Notes: a model not told the origin generated them from the sequence alone. Shown: positions 22,258-31,484, counted from the first letter of the stretch. The stretch: 43,907 nt of DNA from Clostridiales bacterium (GCA_003452395.1 DMOI01000034.1:149-44055), one strand, 5' to 3'. A program made the numbers and translations.

Positions 22258-23535
22258 TTAGTCTCTATAAAACTTTGTCGTTTCTCCTCTGTCCCAGTTT
22301 TCGTACACTTGTTTTGATAGCTCTTTATCAAGAGGTAAAGTAACAAGATTGTTTTCTTCTTTTATTTTATAAATATCCTTTGAGTATGCCTCACATAGCC
22401 AACAAGTACCTGGGCTTTTAAAAACCTCTCTCATCTTCTTATATATATCCTCAAAGTTTTCCTTTTCTACGTTTCCAAATGATATATTTAGAAACTCACA
22501 AGGCTGTAAATCTCCTTTTGCATTTATGTAGAATCTATCTGTCCCACCAGCTGTACACCCAAAATGGTTTTCATCTTCTTCTATAATCTGAGATGATATC
22601 GATGGATATTCTTTATACTTTTTATCTAAGTTATATTTATTTACTTTTGACTTTATATGCTCTATATCTTTATGGGTAATTGATTTAACTCCTTTTTCTA
22701 ACCAGCCTCCTGCAGGCTTTGGTTTTATAAGCTGTATTATGCTCCCTTTCAGGTCTTTGGCTAAATCCATTATAGCTTCATAATTTCCATTATCAAAATC
22801 TTCTTTTTGTAAGCATGCATTAAATGCTACTGCTATTCCTGCTTGGTGGCATAGACTAACCCCATTTTTCATTGTATCCCATGCACCTGCGTTACCAAAG
22901 AAATGGTTAAACGTCTCTTTGTCACTACTATGTAACGAGAACATTACTGCTGTCACGTTTAACTTTTTTAATTCTTTTAATCTATCTAGTGTCATCCCTT
23001 CCCCTGTAGAGTTTATCCATATTTCTGCACTATCTTCTACCTGCTCACATACAGCTCTCAGTCTGTCATAAACCAAGAAAGGCTCTCCTCCTTCTATATT
23101 AAAGAAAGCTATTCCTATATCACTCAAATGCTTAACTACCTTTTTCAAACAATCTATGTTTACATCCTTGCCTTTATCATACTTTTGATAACAATGCTCA
23201 CAGTTATACTTACATGCGGATGTTACTGATATTAATACTGTTTTGCATGGAAGCTTATCATCAAACTCATTAAACTTCATACACGCATTATAAAAAGCTT
23301 TTGATGGGAAGCCAGGTACGTATAAGTCCATTCTTGTTTTACCATCAATTTTTACAAACTTATTATCACTTACCATTTTAATAAAGCCCTCTTGTCTCTT
23401 GAGATATCGAATAAGATTTGAAGGCTTTATCTTTCCCTTTATCATATCAAAAATAGAATGTATAAATACACTCACCATAACCCAAATAATAAAAATCTTC
23501 TTTTTAAAGCCAATAACATTCTTAGTATTTTTCAT
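22258..23535 (-). CDS. Radical SAM/SPASM domain protein with N-terminal hydrophobic segment
   Basis: 425 residues. The first part has a hydrophobic segment at about 14-30 and a linker; the radical SAM core starts with ACKYNCEHC (Cys 108, 112, 115), then GGEP. The C-terminal SPASM region has Cys in FGCTAGGTDRF, LQPCEF and TCWLC, for extra [4Fe-4S] clusters. Such proteins modify peptides or small molecules by radical chemistry; the substrate is unknown and no precursor peptide gene is seen. It ends the nine-gene cluster, nine bases after the SDR gene, so it probably acts on the same lipid-like product. AGGAGG before the ATG. Confidence 0.88.
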   Translation of the reverse strand: MKNTKNVIGFKKKIFIIWVMVSVFIHSIFDMIKGKIKPSNLIRYLKRQEGFIKMVSDNKFVKIDGKTRMDLYVPGFPSKAFYNACMKFNEFDDKLPCKTVLISVTSACKYNCEHCYQKYDKGKDVNIDCLKKVVKHLSDIGIAFFNIEGGEPFLVYDRLRAVCEQVEDSAEIWINSTGEGMTLDRLKELKKLNVTAVMFSLHSSDKETFNHFFGNAGAWDTMKNGVSLCHQAGIAVAFNACLQKEDFDNGNYEAIMDLAKDLKGSIIQLIKPKPAGGWLEKGVKSITHKDIEHIKSKVNKYNLDKKYKEYPSISSQIIEEDENHFGCTAGGTDRFYINAKGDLQPCEFLNISFGNVEKENFEDIYKKMREVFKSPGTCWLCEAYSKDIYKIKEENNLVTLPLDKELSKQVYENWDRGETTKFYRD

Positions 23536-23544
23536 AACTACCTC

Positions 23545-24576
23545 CTATAAAAGCTTTTGCTTTTTGTACCACTCTACCGTCCTGCTTATGCCATCTTCTA
23601 ATGTATATTCAGCTGTGAAATCAAGTAATTTCTCTGCTTTTTTTGTAGAATATTCTATACTATCATAAAGCATATTTACTCTAGCTCTGGTGAGAATTGG
23701 TGACTGACGTATTTTGAAAATTGTATAAATAAGTTCTAGCATAAGCCCTATCGGATAAACAATTAGCTTAGGTAACTTTTTAGGTTTTTTTAGTTCTAAC
23801 TTCTTACAGAATAATGAATATATATTATCCATTGTCTCTACCTTTTCATTTCCTATAATTATTGCATTTATTCCTTTTAGACTTTTTTTATACACAAGAT
23901 AATATGCTCTTGCTAAGTCTTTAACATATACAACATGAAATTTGTTACGCTTACTACCTGGTAAATATGGTATGCCTTCTTTAACTGTTTTAATATACTC
24001 ATAAAATCCTGTATTAAACTCCCTCTCCCCATAAACCCACGCAGGTTCAATAATAGTTAAGTTCAGCCCATTTTCCTGTGAATATTTTATTGCTTCTCTC
24101 TTGGCGACTGCTTTAGAATCTCGATAATAATTCATCCCTGATGGAAACACTTTATCTAAAAAATAGTTGTAATGTGAGTTTAAAGGACTGTCTTCGTTTT
24201 TTACTACATACCCATTTTCTTCACCATACACTGAAATAGATGCAGTAATGATTATGTCATTTATATTCACTTCTTTACATGCTTTTAATACATTCATAGT
24301 TCCTGTAACATTAACTTCATAAAACTTCTTCCACTTTTCCCAGTCGGTTGCAAGACCTGCAATATGTATAACCCTATTATATTTAGAAAATATTTCTACA
24401 AGTCCATTATAGTCTAGGGTGTCCCCATATTCTAATTCTACATTAAGTTCTTTTATGTTTTCAGTGTTACTGCTTTTTCTGATTAAACACCCTACACTAA
24501 CACCTTTCTCCAAAAAATATTCAACAACATGACTTCCGATGAATCCTGATGCCCCAGTAATTAAAACCTTTTCCAT
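23545..24576 (-). CDS. NAD-dependent epimerase/dehydratase-family (extended SDR) protein
   Basis: 343 residues. The Rossmann start VLITGASGFIGSHVVEYF binds NAD(P)H. The expected SDR catalytic Tyr-x-x-x-Lys is seen as YYRDSKAVAKRE, with a Ser in ITASISVYGE. A C-terminal hydrophobic helix (LPKLIVYPIGLMLELIYTIF) suggests membrane association. This architecture is close to sterol/3-beta-HSD-like and to ceramide-pathway reductases (CerR-type). In this cluster it likely reduces the keto group made by the alpha-oxoamine synthase or ketosynthase. I start at ATG 24574-24576; a GTG one codon earlier overlaps the ketosynthase stop. Confidence 0.86.
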   Translation of the reverse strand: MEKVLITGASGFIGSHVVEYFLEKGVSVGCLIRKSSNTENIKELNVELEYGDTLDYNGLVEIFSKYNRVIHIAGLATDWEKWKKFYEVNVTGTMNVLKACKEVNINDIIITASISVYGEENGYVVKNEDSPLNSHYNYFLDKVFPSGMNYYRDSKAVAKREAIKYSQENGLNLTIIEPAWVYGEREFNTGFYEYIKTVKEGIPYLPGSKRNKFHVVYVKDLARAYYLVYKKSLKGINAIIIGNEKVETMDNIYSLFCKKLELKKPKKLPKLIVYPIGLMLELIYTIFKIRQSPILTRARVNMLYDSIEYSTKKAEKLLDFTAEYTLEDGISRTVEWYKKQKLL

Positions 24577-25817
24577 CACGAGTCACCTACCGACTTTAGT
24601 AAAATTCCTGCATTATGTCCTCCAAACCCATATGATGTCGATATAGCATAATTTATGTCAACTTCTATGTTTTCAAGTGGTAGATTTAAATTTTCTATAG
24701 GATCAGTAATGAAATTTCCATGAACAATTTTGTTTTTAATTGATAATGCAGTTACACCTATTTCTATGGCACCACTCGCGCCTATACTATGTCCGAGTAT
24801 TCCTTTTGTTGAATTGATAAGGGGCTGACTATCTTTATCTCCAAAAACATCTCTTATAATTTTTGCTTCTATTCTGTCATTCAGTATTGTCCCGGTTCCA
24901 TGTGCATTTAAATAATCAATCTTTTTACCACTTGATAGTTCACTCAGTAATTTTTTTATACTATCACCCTGTTCATTCATCTGAACTATATTATGAGCAT
25001 CACTGTTTGACTGATAATCACATACCTCTGCATAAATAGTTGCTCCTCTATTTATAGCACTTTCTATTTCTTCTAAGATTATAACGCAGCTCGCCCCTTC
25101 ATTAAATAAAAATCCACTCCGATTATTTGAAAAAGGCATCGGATGTCCGTCCTGCGACTGTGTAAGTGCTAGCAGCATATCAAATCCCCTCATAATTGCT
25201 CCATTTTTTTCCCTTAAACACTCACTTCCGCCAGCTATTACTATCTTTTTATATCCGTCTTTTATTCTCCTGTAAGCTTCCCCTATAGCGTGAGTTCCAG
25301 ATGCACATGAAGCATTCAAAGTATAATTAGTCCCCCCCGCACCGTATAAAATGCTTATCCAGGCTGACACTGAGTTCGGCATTAGCATAGGTACTATCAT
25401 TCTATTAAAAATAGGTTTTATATCTTCAAAATCACTTTCTTTTATCTGCAAATGTGCTAAATAGGAATTTAGTAGTGTCTCAAAACTGTTCATTCCGAGC
25501 CCCATTATAACATCTGCGTTGCGAATAGCTTCTTTATCTAGTCCTGCATCTTCTAAGGCATATTTTGTTGCAGCTACTGAATACCTTGCCGATTGTTCCA
25601 TTAGATTAACTATTCCCGAATCAACCCCATGTTCACTCATATCTATTTTTGGTGCAGGTACATAGTACCCTGATTTAAATAGATACCTTTTTTTAAACCT
25701 CTCTGGTACTTTTTCTATAATCATTTTATTATTCAGAATATTTTTAAATACTGTTTCTTTTTCAAATCCTAATGATGTTATCATGCCAATGCCTGTTATA
25801 ACAACCCTATTTGCCAT
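24576..25817 (-). CDS. Beta-ketoacyl-ACP synthase (FabF-like)
   Basis: 413 residues, single-module KS. The catalytic triad is complete: Cys 171 (NASCASGTHAIG), His 306 (NAHGTGT) and His 343 (KGILGHSIGASG). It lengthens an ACP-bound chain by decarboxylative condensation. There is no neighbouring malonyl transferase or ketoreductase set, so it is probably a dedicated ketosynthase of this cluster and not the housekeeping FabF. ATG at 25815-25817 is chosen with AAAGGG nine bases upstream; an earlier ATG touches that site. It overlaps the preceding gene by 11 bases. Confidence 0.9.
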   Translation of the reverse strand: MANRVVITGIGMITSLGFEKETVFKNILNNKMIIEKVPERFKKRYLFKSGYYVPAPKIDMSEHGVDSGIVNLMEQSARYSVAATKYALEDAGLDKEAIRNADVIMGLGMNSFETLLNSYLAHLQIKESDFEDIKPIFNRMIVPMLMPNSVSAWISILYGAGGTNYTLNASCASGTHAIGEAYRRIKDGYKKIVIAGGSECLREKNGAIMRGFDMLLALTQSQDGHPMPFSNNRSGFLFNEGASCVIILEEIESAINRGATIYAEVCDYQSNSDAHNIVQMNEQGDSIKKLLSELSSGKKIDYLNAHGTGTILNDRIEAKIIRDVFGDKDSQPLINSTKGILGHSIGASGAIEIGVTALSIKNKIVHGNFITDPIENLNLPLENIEVDINYAISTSYGFGGHNAGILLKSVGDS

Positions 25818-26805
25818 ATGTATCATCCCTTTTAATTACACGAATAAGTTCCTGTAAATAATCCTCTATGTTCTCATAATCTCTAGCACTGATGTTTATA
25901 TTGCTAAAATCTATTATCCTTTTACTATCTCTAATAATTTTTGTCCCTGTCTCTACAATTTTTCCAATACGATAAAACCTAAATCCGTTCTTCTTTGCAT
26001 TTTTTATAAAATTTTCTTCTTCACCTTCGGCAATAGTAAACATTAGCTCATATTCTCCACATTCACCTAAAAAAAGTAGCAATTCTTCCACATTAGCTAA
26101 TTTTGCAGCTATTTTACCGAGTCTTATGTATGGTACTTTTTCTATTTCATATCCTACATTACTCATCTCTGCAATTGTATTTAGACAGTTATAGCAACCG
26201 TCACTAGTATCTATGCAAGCAGTTGCATAACTATTTATAAACCTCGATTCCTTATGTCTGCTGTTAAACATTAGTTTAAATTTATTAATACCTTTTATCT
26301 TCAAAAAAGCTTCTAAGTTACCTGTGCCTATTTTTCCAGTTATATATATATTATCGCCTATTTTAGCGCCACTTCGTAATATGCATTTATTATTATTTTC
26401 ACCAACTACAGTAGCTGTGTACTTCCATTCCTCTGATTTTGAAAAATCTCCACCTAAGAAAGTCATATTATTTAACCTAAGAGCTTCCGCTACTCCCTGT
26501 GAAAATGATTTTATGTAGTTCTCATCCCATCTACTCGGTACACACATACTATGTAAATAATATAGCGGTGTTCCTCCAGTTGCAAGTATATCGGATATAC
26601 TTGCAGTTGCTATATTAAACCCTAAGATACGTGGGTTATGCTCTCTAAACATATCTTCTTTCGAGAACTCATCGATATTAAACAAAAGCTTGCTACCTTT
26701 ATAGTCTACTATTTCTGAATCGGACTCATATAGCTTATTCATCTGTAGAGGACTTTTGGGCATTACACCTGAAATTAATTTTATAAGATTCTTTTCACTA
26801 CTCAT
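25807..26805 (-). CDS. ThiL/PurM-superfamily (AIR synthase-related) ATP-dependent protein
   Basis: 332 residues with the two-domain PurM/ThiL/HypE/SelD fold: FNIDEFSKED (usually TDxxVEG), GFNIATASISDILATGGTPL (metal and ATP site), FLGGDFSKSEEW, GDNIYITGKIGTG and ACIDTSDGCYNCLNTIAE. Thiamine-phosphate kinase is the nearest well-known relative, but the first Asp-rich motif is altered and no thiamine genes are here. I expect a kinase or ATP-dependent activator acting on the cluster product. ATG 26803-26805 has GAGGG six bases upstream; the gene overlaps the lipid kinase stop. Confidence 0.78.
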   Translation of the reverse strand: MSSEKNLIKLISGVMPKSPLQMNKLYESDSEIVDYKGSKLLFNIDEFSKEDMFREHNPRILGFNIATASISDILATGGTPLYYLHSMCVPSRWDENYIKSFSQGVAEALRLNNMTFLGGDFSKSEEWKYTATVVGENNNKCILRSGAKIGDNIYITGKIGTGNLEAFLKIKGINKFKLMFNSRHKESRFINSYATACIDTSDGCYNCLNTIAEMSNVGYEIEKVPYIRLGKIAAKLANVEELLLFLGECGEYELMFTIAEGEEENFIKNAKKNGFRFYRIGKIVETGTKIIRDSKRIIDFSNINISARDYENIEDYLQELIRVIKRDDTYGK

Positions 26806-26807
26806 AC

Positions 26808-27731
26808 TCATCCCTCACAAATCAAATCTAGCTTGTCTCTTGCCATTTCTATCTCACAAGGCAAAAATCCTGCAGCATCCCCATCAAATTCAACTTCAGC
26901 TTTTGAATCATATATCTTTAATTTTTCAAAATACTCTAACTGCAGGTTGTCGTCATTATTTATTTGTTCCCCGCTATAAATTTTACTAATGACTTTTATA
27001 AGATTTTTTATCCTGATGTTTTTTACAGTTAGACTATAGAACCTATTGTCCTCTATATTAAGTTCATTTTTGACCTTTATTCCTGATGCTATATAAAAGG
27101 TCCTACCTATCGAAGTATTATGAACATTTTTCACTGTATGCTCCTTATTATCAATACAAATCTTATAATCACATGTTTTATATTTTGTAAGTACCGATAT
27201 TAGCGATAAAAAAGTTCCGAGTGTATCACCTAATATACCTCTTATACCACCACCAGCGACTCTTGCTAGAGCTGCTCCGATTCCTATATTAGCACAGCAA
27301 GCAAAATAGCTAGTAGTCACTTGTCCCCCAGTAGAAAATTTAATTTGTCCAATACTTATTTTTTTACTATCAGCATTACTTAGTAATAAAATTGCTTTAT
27401 CCAAATTGAGAGGTATTCCATAACTCTTGCAAAAATCTGGACTCGTACCCGTATATATAACAGCAAACTTGGCATTTGAAATACGATTACCATAGCTATC
27501 ATAAAAACCGTTGATTACTTTGTTTATAGTACCGTCCCCACCAACCGCAACTATTATGTCATATCCCTCTTTGTTTGCACAAGCAGAAAAATTATATGCG
27601 TCATCTAATGACTTTGTATACTTAAAGCTATATTCTATATTATATTTATCTAATAATTTAAATATAGTTCTGAATTTCTTCTTACTTTTGCCAGATTTTG
27701 AGCCTGGGTTCATTATAAAAAAGTATTTCAT
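26808..27731 (-). CDS. Diacylglycerol kinase-family lipid kinase
   Basis: 307 residues. It begins FFIMNPGSKSGKSKKKF (the NP-x-S-G-x-K nucleotide site) and has the catalytic loop VGGDGTINKVINGF, then a beta-sandwich C-terminal domain with EVEFDGDAAGFLPCEIEMA. Relatives phosphorylate diacylglycerol, sphingoid bases or ceramide. In this operon, just after an alpha-oxoamine synthase and ACP, a long-chain amino alcohol or similar lipid is a plausible substrate. Four bases separate it from the synthase gene. Confidence 0.88.
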   Translation of the reverse strand: MKYFFIMNPGSKSGKSKKKFRTIFKLLDKYNIEYSFKYTKSLDDAYNFSACANKEGYDIIVAVGGDGTINKVINGFYDSYGNRISNAKFAVIYTGTSPDFCKSYGIPLNLDKAILLLSNADSKKISIGQIKFSTGGQVTTSYFACCANIGIGAALARVAGGGIRGILGDTLGTFLSLISVLTKYKTCDYKICIDNKEHTVKNVHNTSIGRTFYIASGIKVKNELNIEDNRFYSLTVKNIRIKNLIKVISKIYSGEQINNDDNLQLEYFEKLKIYDSKAEVEFDGDAAGFLPCEIEMARDKLDLICEG

Positions 27732-27735
27732 ATAT

Positions 27736-28902
27736 TTATCTCACTTTCTTTATTATATTTATTGCTTTATCGATAGTATCTTCTGTAAGATTTGCACCTG
27801 CAATTAGTCTTACCCTACCTTCATTATGAGGCACGGATGGCTCAATGAATGGCGTTGTAAGTATTCCATTATCATAAAAGTTTTTTGCACATTCAAGAGT
27901 TTCATTAAAACTATTAGTTTTTATAGATGTAATGGGTGCAGCTCCAGTCCCTATTTCAAACCCAGCTTCTATAAGGCTCTTGCTGATTTTATTTTTATAG
28001 TCCCACATTTTCTTGCTTATGCTTTCAAATTCATTATCTATTATATCTATAACCGCGCAGGTCCCACCTAATGTCGCTGGTGTTAGTGCTGTAGAGTAAA
28101 CTAAATGCGGTAAGTAATACCTTAAATAATCTATCATTTCCTTCGTTCCAGATATGATTCCACCTTGATTTGCTAAAGCTTTTCCTAAAGATGCCGTATA
28201 TATTCCCTCAAAATTCTCTATACCAGCTTCTTCTAATATTCCTTTTCCAGTTTTTCCTATGACTCCTATGCCATGTGAGTCATCTACAATTGGTATACCA
28301 TTATATTTACTACATAACTCCACGATTTCTCTAAATGGGGCTATACTACCCTCTGTAGAAAATACTGATTCTGTAACAACAAAAGCCTGCTTATACTTTA
28401 TTGAATTTTTTAATACTTCTTCTAAATGATTCATGTCATTATGTAAAAACGGTCTTATTTTACATCCAACAGCCCTTATTCCACTAATAAGCGATGAGTG
28501 TGCATAATGATCAACTATAATTATATCATCTTTAGTAGCTATTGTTTGAAACAACCCATTATTTGCCTGATAGCACGAAGGTAATATTATTGTATCAGGA
28601 AGTCCTACAAACTTTGATAGTCTTCTCTCAGTGTTTACAAATAAATCTATATATCCTGTAGCAATAGGAGTACCACATAGCGATACACCATATTTGTCTA
28701 TCGCTTGCTTTGCTTTCTCTTTAACTCGGGTGTCTGCTGCTAGTCCCAAATAATTATTCGAAGCTAGATTTATGTATTCTTTATCTTCTATACGAATCTT
28801 ATCACCTAACTCTGTCTCGATTTTAAGGTAATACGGGCTAAAACCTGTTCTCTCTAAAAATGATTTATCTACTTTAAGTCTTTCCATAAATGATTTATTC
28901 AT
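27736..28902 (-). CDS. Alpha-oxoamine synthase (KBL/BioF/serine palmitoyltransferase-type PLP enzyme)
   Basis: 388 residues, fold type I PLP enzyme. It has the AOS signature ASNNYLGLAADTRVKEKAKQ, DHYAHSSLISGIR, VVTESVFSTEGSIAPF, IVDDSHGIGVIG (Asp and His around PLP) and the PLP Lys in TASLGKALANQGG. Members join an acyl-CoA or acyl-ACP to an amino acid with loss of CO2. The ACP gene overlaps it by 8 bases, so acyl-ACP is the likely donor; the amino acid is unknown. No other biotin or threonine-degradation genes are near. Start ATG 28900-28902 with GAAGG five bases upstream. Confidence 0.9.
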   Translation of the reverse strand: MNKSFMERLKVDKSFLERTGFSPYYLKIETELGDKIRIEDKEYINLASNNYLGLAADTRVKEKAKQAIDKYGVSLCGTPIATGYIDLFVNTERRLSKFVGLPDTIILPSCYQANNGLFQTIATKDDIIIVDHYAHSSLISGIRAVGCKIRPFLHNDMNHLEEVLKNSIKYKQAFVVTESVFSTEGSIAPFREIVELCSKYNGIPIVDDSHGIGVIGKTGKGILEEAGIENFEGIYTASLGKALANQGGIISGTKEMIDYLRYYLPHLVYSTALTPATLGGTCAVIDIIDNEFESISKKMWDYKNKISKSLIEAGFEIGTGAAPITSIKTNSFNETLECAKNFYDNGILTTPFIEPSVPHNEGRVRLIAGANLTEDTIDKAINIIKKVR

Positions 28903-29149
28903 TGCTTCCTTCACCTACTATTTTTGATAATTTATTTACTATGTCGTGAACTGTACTTATATCACTAAATTCATCAATATTTATTTCTATATTAAACTCA
29001 TCCTCAAGACCAGCTATTATCATCATTTTACTAAAAGAATCAACATTTAAATCGTCTATCAACATGCTTTCTAAAGTAACATTATACTTTGTAAAATTTG
29101 ATTCTATGTTTTTCTCAACTACTTTAACTATTCTTTGTTCTATACTCAT
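28895..29149 (-). CDS. Dedicated acyl carrier protein
   Basis: 84 residues, acidic. The phosphopantetheine site is DSF with Ser 38 (IDDLNVDSFSKMMIIAGLED), followed by the helix-III pattern. It differs from the usual DSLDTVEL of housekeeping AcpP. It lies between the reductase and the alpha-oxoamine synthase genes and probably carries the acyl chain used by the ketosynthase and synthase. AAAGGAG before the ATG. Confidence 0.9.
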   Translation of the reverse strand: MSIEQRIVKVVEKNIESNFTKYNVTLESMLIDDLNVDSFSKMMIIAGLEDEFNIEINIDEFSDISTVHDIVNKLSKIVGEGSNE

Positions 29150-29151
29150 AT

Positions 29152-30357
29152 TTACTTTTCTCCTTTTCTATTGTAACATCTTGTTTTACTTCCGAAATCG
29201 CACATTACTGAACACAGATTGCAATTTATACATTTTGAAACGTACTCACTATCTGCCTTTATTTTTTCTACTATATCAGCTTCGCATATAAAAGGTCTGC
29301 ACAAGCTTATTAAATCTGCCTCTTTATTTAGTATAATATTTTTCATATCACTTGCTTTTCTGATTCCACCCACACATATAATAGGAATGCTAGTGATTTG
29401 CTTTGCAATTTTAGAAAAGCTCAAATTATAATTGTATGTAAACTTTTTTATTTTCTGCTTCATTATAGGATAAAAAACCGTCTTCCAAATAAACCTATAA
29501 AAAGTATTAGTTCCCCTATACATAGGATTTACATTTAATATTGTATTTATAGGGATCGTCCCCCTAAATATGTTAAGTGCATAATCCATAGTTCCATAAC
29601 TTATTTCTATAGCTTCAACCTTTTTATAGTCTAAAAACTTTATTAGATTAACAAATTGGTTCTTTGTAAATTTATTTATATAGTCATCGCTTCCACTTAT
29701 CTTTACCAGTATAGGAAAATCTTTACCACATTTTTCTCTTACTCCGTCTATTATTAATTCTAAAAATTTAGTACCAATCTTAGTACTTTTGTCAATTCCA
29801 AATTCATCTTTTCTATTGTTTAAGTATGGCAAAATAAACTGATGTATCAAATAACCATGTGCCGCATGAATTTCTACTCCATCAAATCCTGCTTCCTTTA
29901 CGCGGATAGCTGCATTTACAAAATCACATGCTATGCTATGAGCTTCCCTTGTAGTTAAGACTCTCGGAGTCTGCTTAAAATAAAATGACTTTTTATTTGA
30001 TACTCCTACAACTTCCTCGTTTATATCAATTTCTCTAGTTTGTCTTCCTGTATGCGCTAGTTGCATATATATCTTACAATTGTGTTTATGTACGATATCT
30101 GTAACTCTTTTATAATACTCTGTTTTATCTTCACAGTCTATACCCGCCTGTCCTTTTTGCATAGCATGCCCTTGCTTATTTATGTAAGCGAACCCAGTTA
30201 TTATTGCACCTACACCTGACTCTGCTAGTTGCCCGTAGAGCTCTACATATTCTTTTTTTGGATATCCATCCTTATCACACATTCCTTCATATGTAGCAGC
30301 ACGCACTATTCTGTTTTTAAGAATTTCTGTACCTATTTTCACTTCATCAAATAGCAC
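29152..30357 (-). CDS. NADH:flavin oxidoreductase (Old Yellow Enzyme family), short form with Fe-S site
   Basis: 401 residues. An FMN TIM barrel: LKNRIVRAATYEGMCDKDG, MQLAHTGRQ, GFDGVEIHAAHGYLIHQF, LNNRKDEFG, then CVGGIRKASD. The C-terminus has CINCNLCSVMC and a further Cys 8 residues on (KTRC), the [4Fe-4S] site of dienoyl-CoA reductase-like enzymes. The usual C-terminal FAD/NAD domain is absent. It would reduce a carbon-carbon double bond conjugated to a carbonyl, a sensible step after the condensations. The start is GTG at 30355-30357 with AGGTGAT upstream. Confidence 0.88.
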   Translation of the reverse strand: MLFDEVKIGTEILKNRIVRAATYEGMCDKDGYPKKEYVELYGQLAESGVGAIITGFAYINKQGHAMQKGQAGIDCEDKTEYYKRVTDIVHKHNCKIYMQLAHTGRQTREIDINEEVVGVSNKKSFYFKQTPRVLTTREAHSIACDFVNAAIRVKEAGFDGVEIHAAHGYLIHQFILPYLNNRKDEFGIDKSTKIGTKFLELIIDGVREKCGKDFPILVKISGSDDYINKFTKNQFVNLIKFLDYKKVEAIEISYGTMDYALNIFRGTIPINTILNVNPMYRGTNTFYRFIWKTVFYPIMKQKIKKFTYNYNLSFSKIAKQITSIPIICVGGIRKASDMKNIILNKEADLISLCRPFICEADIVEKIKADSEYVSKCINCNLCSVMCDFGSKTRCYNRKGEK

Positions 30358-30365
30358 AATATCAC

Positions 30366-31343
30366 CTACGCTTCCCGATTAGAATGTAAGCTGAACAAAA
30401 AGCTTATTCCAATATATGTTATTATAAATAATTTAATAGCTAAATCAGGATTATAAAACGCAATTAACACAACTTGTCCCAAAACACATGCCTGAAAATT
30501 AACTACAAGTGAATAATATGTTTCTTTGCCAACTGGATGCTTATAATACTGATATCCATTCCAGAACTGCATAAATGCAGCAATACAAAACAAAAACCAA
30601 ATATCTTTAGTAAACCCTACACTGACATAGCCTGTCGCATACATTATAGCAACTGTAATCAAAGGTACAAATGACATAACAATTGAAATTATTTTTGCTT
30701 TTTCGATTCCATACATTACTATTAACGTTCGTTTACCAGCTGCCTTGTCTCCCTCATAATCTTTAAAATATGTATAAAAGGTCATAACCCCATTAAGTAT
30801 AGCAATAACTATTACACTCGGCATAAAGTCATATATATATTTTATATCATCAATAGGCCCAGATGCTAACAATCCAACAAAAGGACAAGTCGCAATCATA
30901 GCTCCAAACACTATATTCCCTAGTATCCCATGTCCTTTGGCATACTCATATAAAATATTTAGGAGTATGCCTATTACTGCTGGTACAATCGCAATAGGTT
31001 CTAAGTATATAGCTACTAATATGAATGATAATATCGTTACTATAAATGACAGTAAAATCGCCTTTTTATAATTAAGTTCCCCAGTAACCATTGGTCGCAT
31101 GGGTGCATTTATTTTATCCTCCTCCATCCCTAAATAATCATTAATTATTTGATTAACACCCCAGCTTAGAAAAAGAATAGCTAGTATTAGTGCCTTTCTT
31201 TTGGGTGATGGATCTACATAAATATCACTTGATGAAATCCTCGCAATATACCCGTAAAATTCAATACCTACCCATCCTGCAATACCTGTTATAAATCCAT
31301 AGTACAATCTCATAGATTTTACATAAGCTTTTATAAATTTCAT
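30366..31343 (-). CDS. UbiA-family prenyltransferase
   Basis: 325 residues, eight or nine membrane segments. The two Asp-rich motifs of the family are present: NQIINDYLGMEEDKINAP (about 64-81) and YFKDYEGDKAAGKRT (about 192-206). Members attach a polyprenyl group from its diphosphate to an aromatic or other acceptor in the membrane. No quinone or heme genes are nearby, so it probably acts on the product of this cluster. First gene of the operon, with a candidate promoter at 31381-31409; GGGAGG before ATG. Confidence 0.9.
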   Translation of the reverse strand: MKFIKAYVKSMRLYYGFITGIAGWVGIEFYGYIARISSSDIYVDPSPKRKALILAILFLSWGVNQIINDYLGMEEDKINAPMRPMVTGELNYKKAILLSFIVTILSFILVAIYLEPIAIVPAVIGILLNILYEYAKGHGILGNIVFGAMIATCPFVGLLASGPIDDIKYIYDFMPSVIVIAILNGVMTFYTYFKDYEGDKAAGKRTLIVMYGIEKAKIISIVMSFVPLITVAIMYATGYVSVGFTKDIWFLFCIAAFMQFWNGYQYYKHPVGKETYYSLVVNFQACVLGQVVLIAFYNPDLAIKLFIITYIGISFLFSLHSNREA

Positions 31344-31380
31344 ATCGTCCTCCCATTTGTATTTTGTCTTTTATAGGATA

Positions 31381-31409
31381 ATTATAGCATATCTTGGTTT
31401 TTATTTAAA
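31381..31409 (-). promoter_or_regulatory. Candidate promoter of the nine-gene cluster
   Basis: Minus strand TTTAAA, 17 bases, TATAAT, about 38 bases upstream of the UbiA gene and downstream of a terminator. The -35 is weak, so expression may depend on an activator. Confidence 0.5.
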
Positions 31410-31430
31410 GTTTTATTTCAAAAAACAAAC

Positions 31431-31461
31431 TAAAAAGCCCCTCGAGTATCCGAGAAGCTAC
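31431..31461 (-). terminator. Terminator after the gene at 31485-31781
   Basis: Minus strand AGCTTCTCG-GATACT-CGAGGGGCT stem (two G-U pairs) followed by TTTTTAG. Confidence 0.75.
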
Positions 31462-31484
31462 AAAACAAGCATCTTTTATGTTCT

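Noticed and set aside
22258..23535. RiPP maturase with precursor peptide
   Set aside because: The SPASM domain would allow it, but I see no small precursor frame next to it; the neighbours are lipid-type enzymes.
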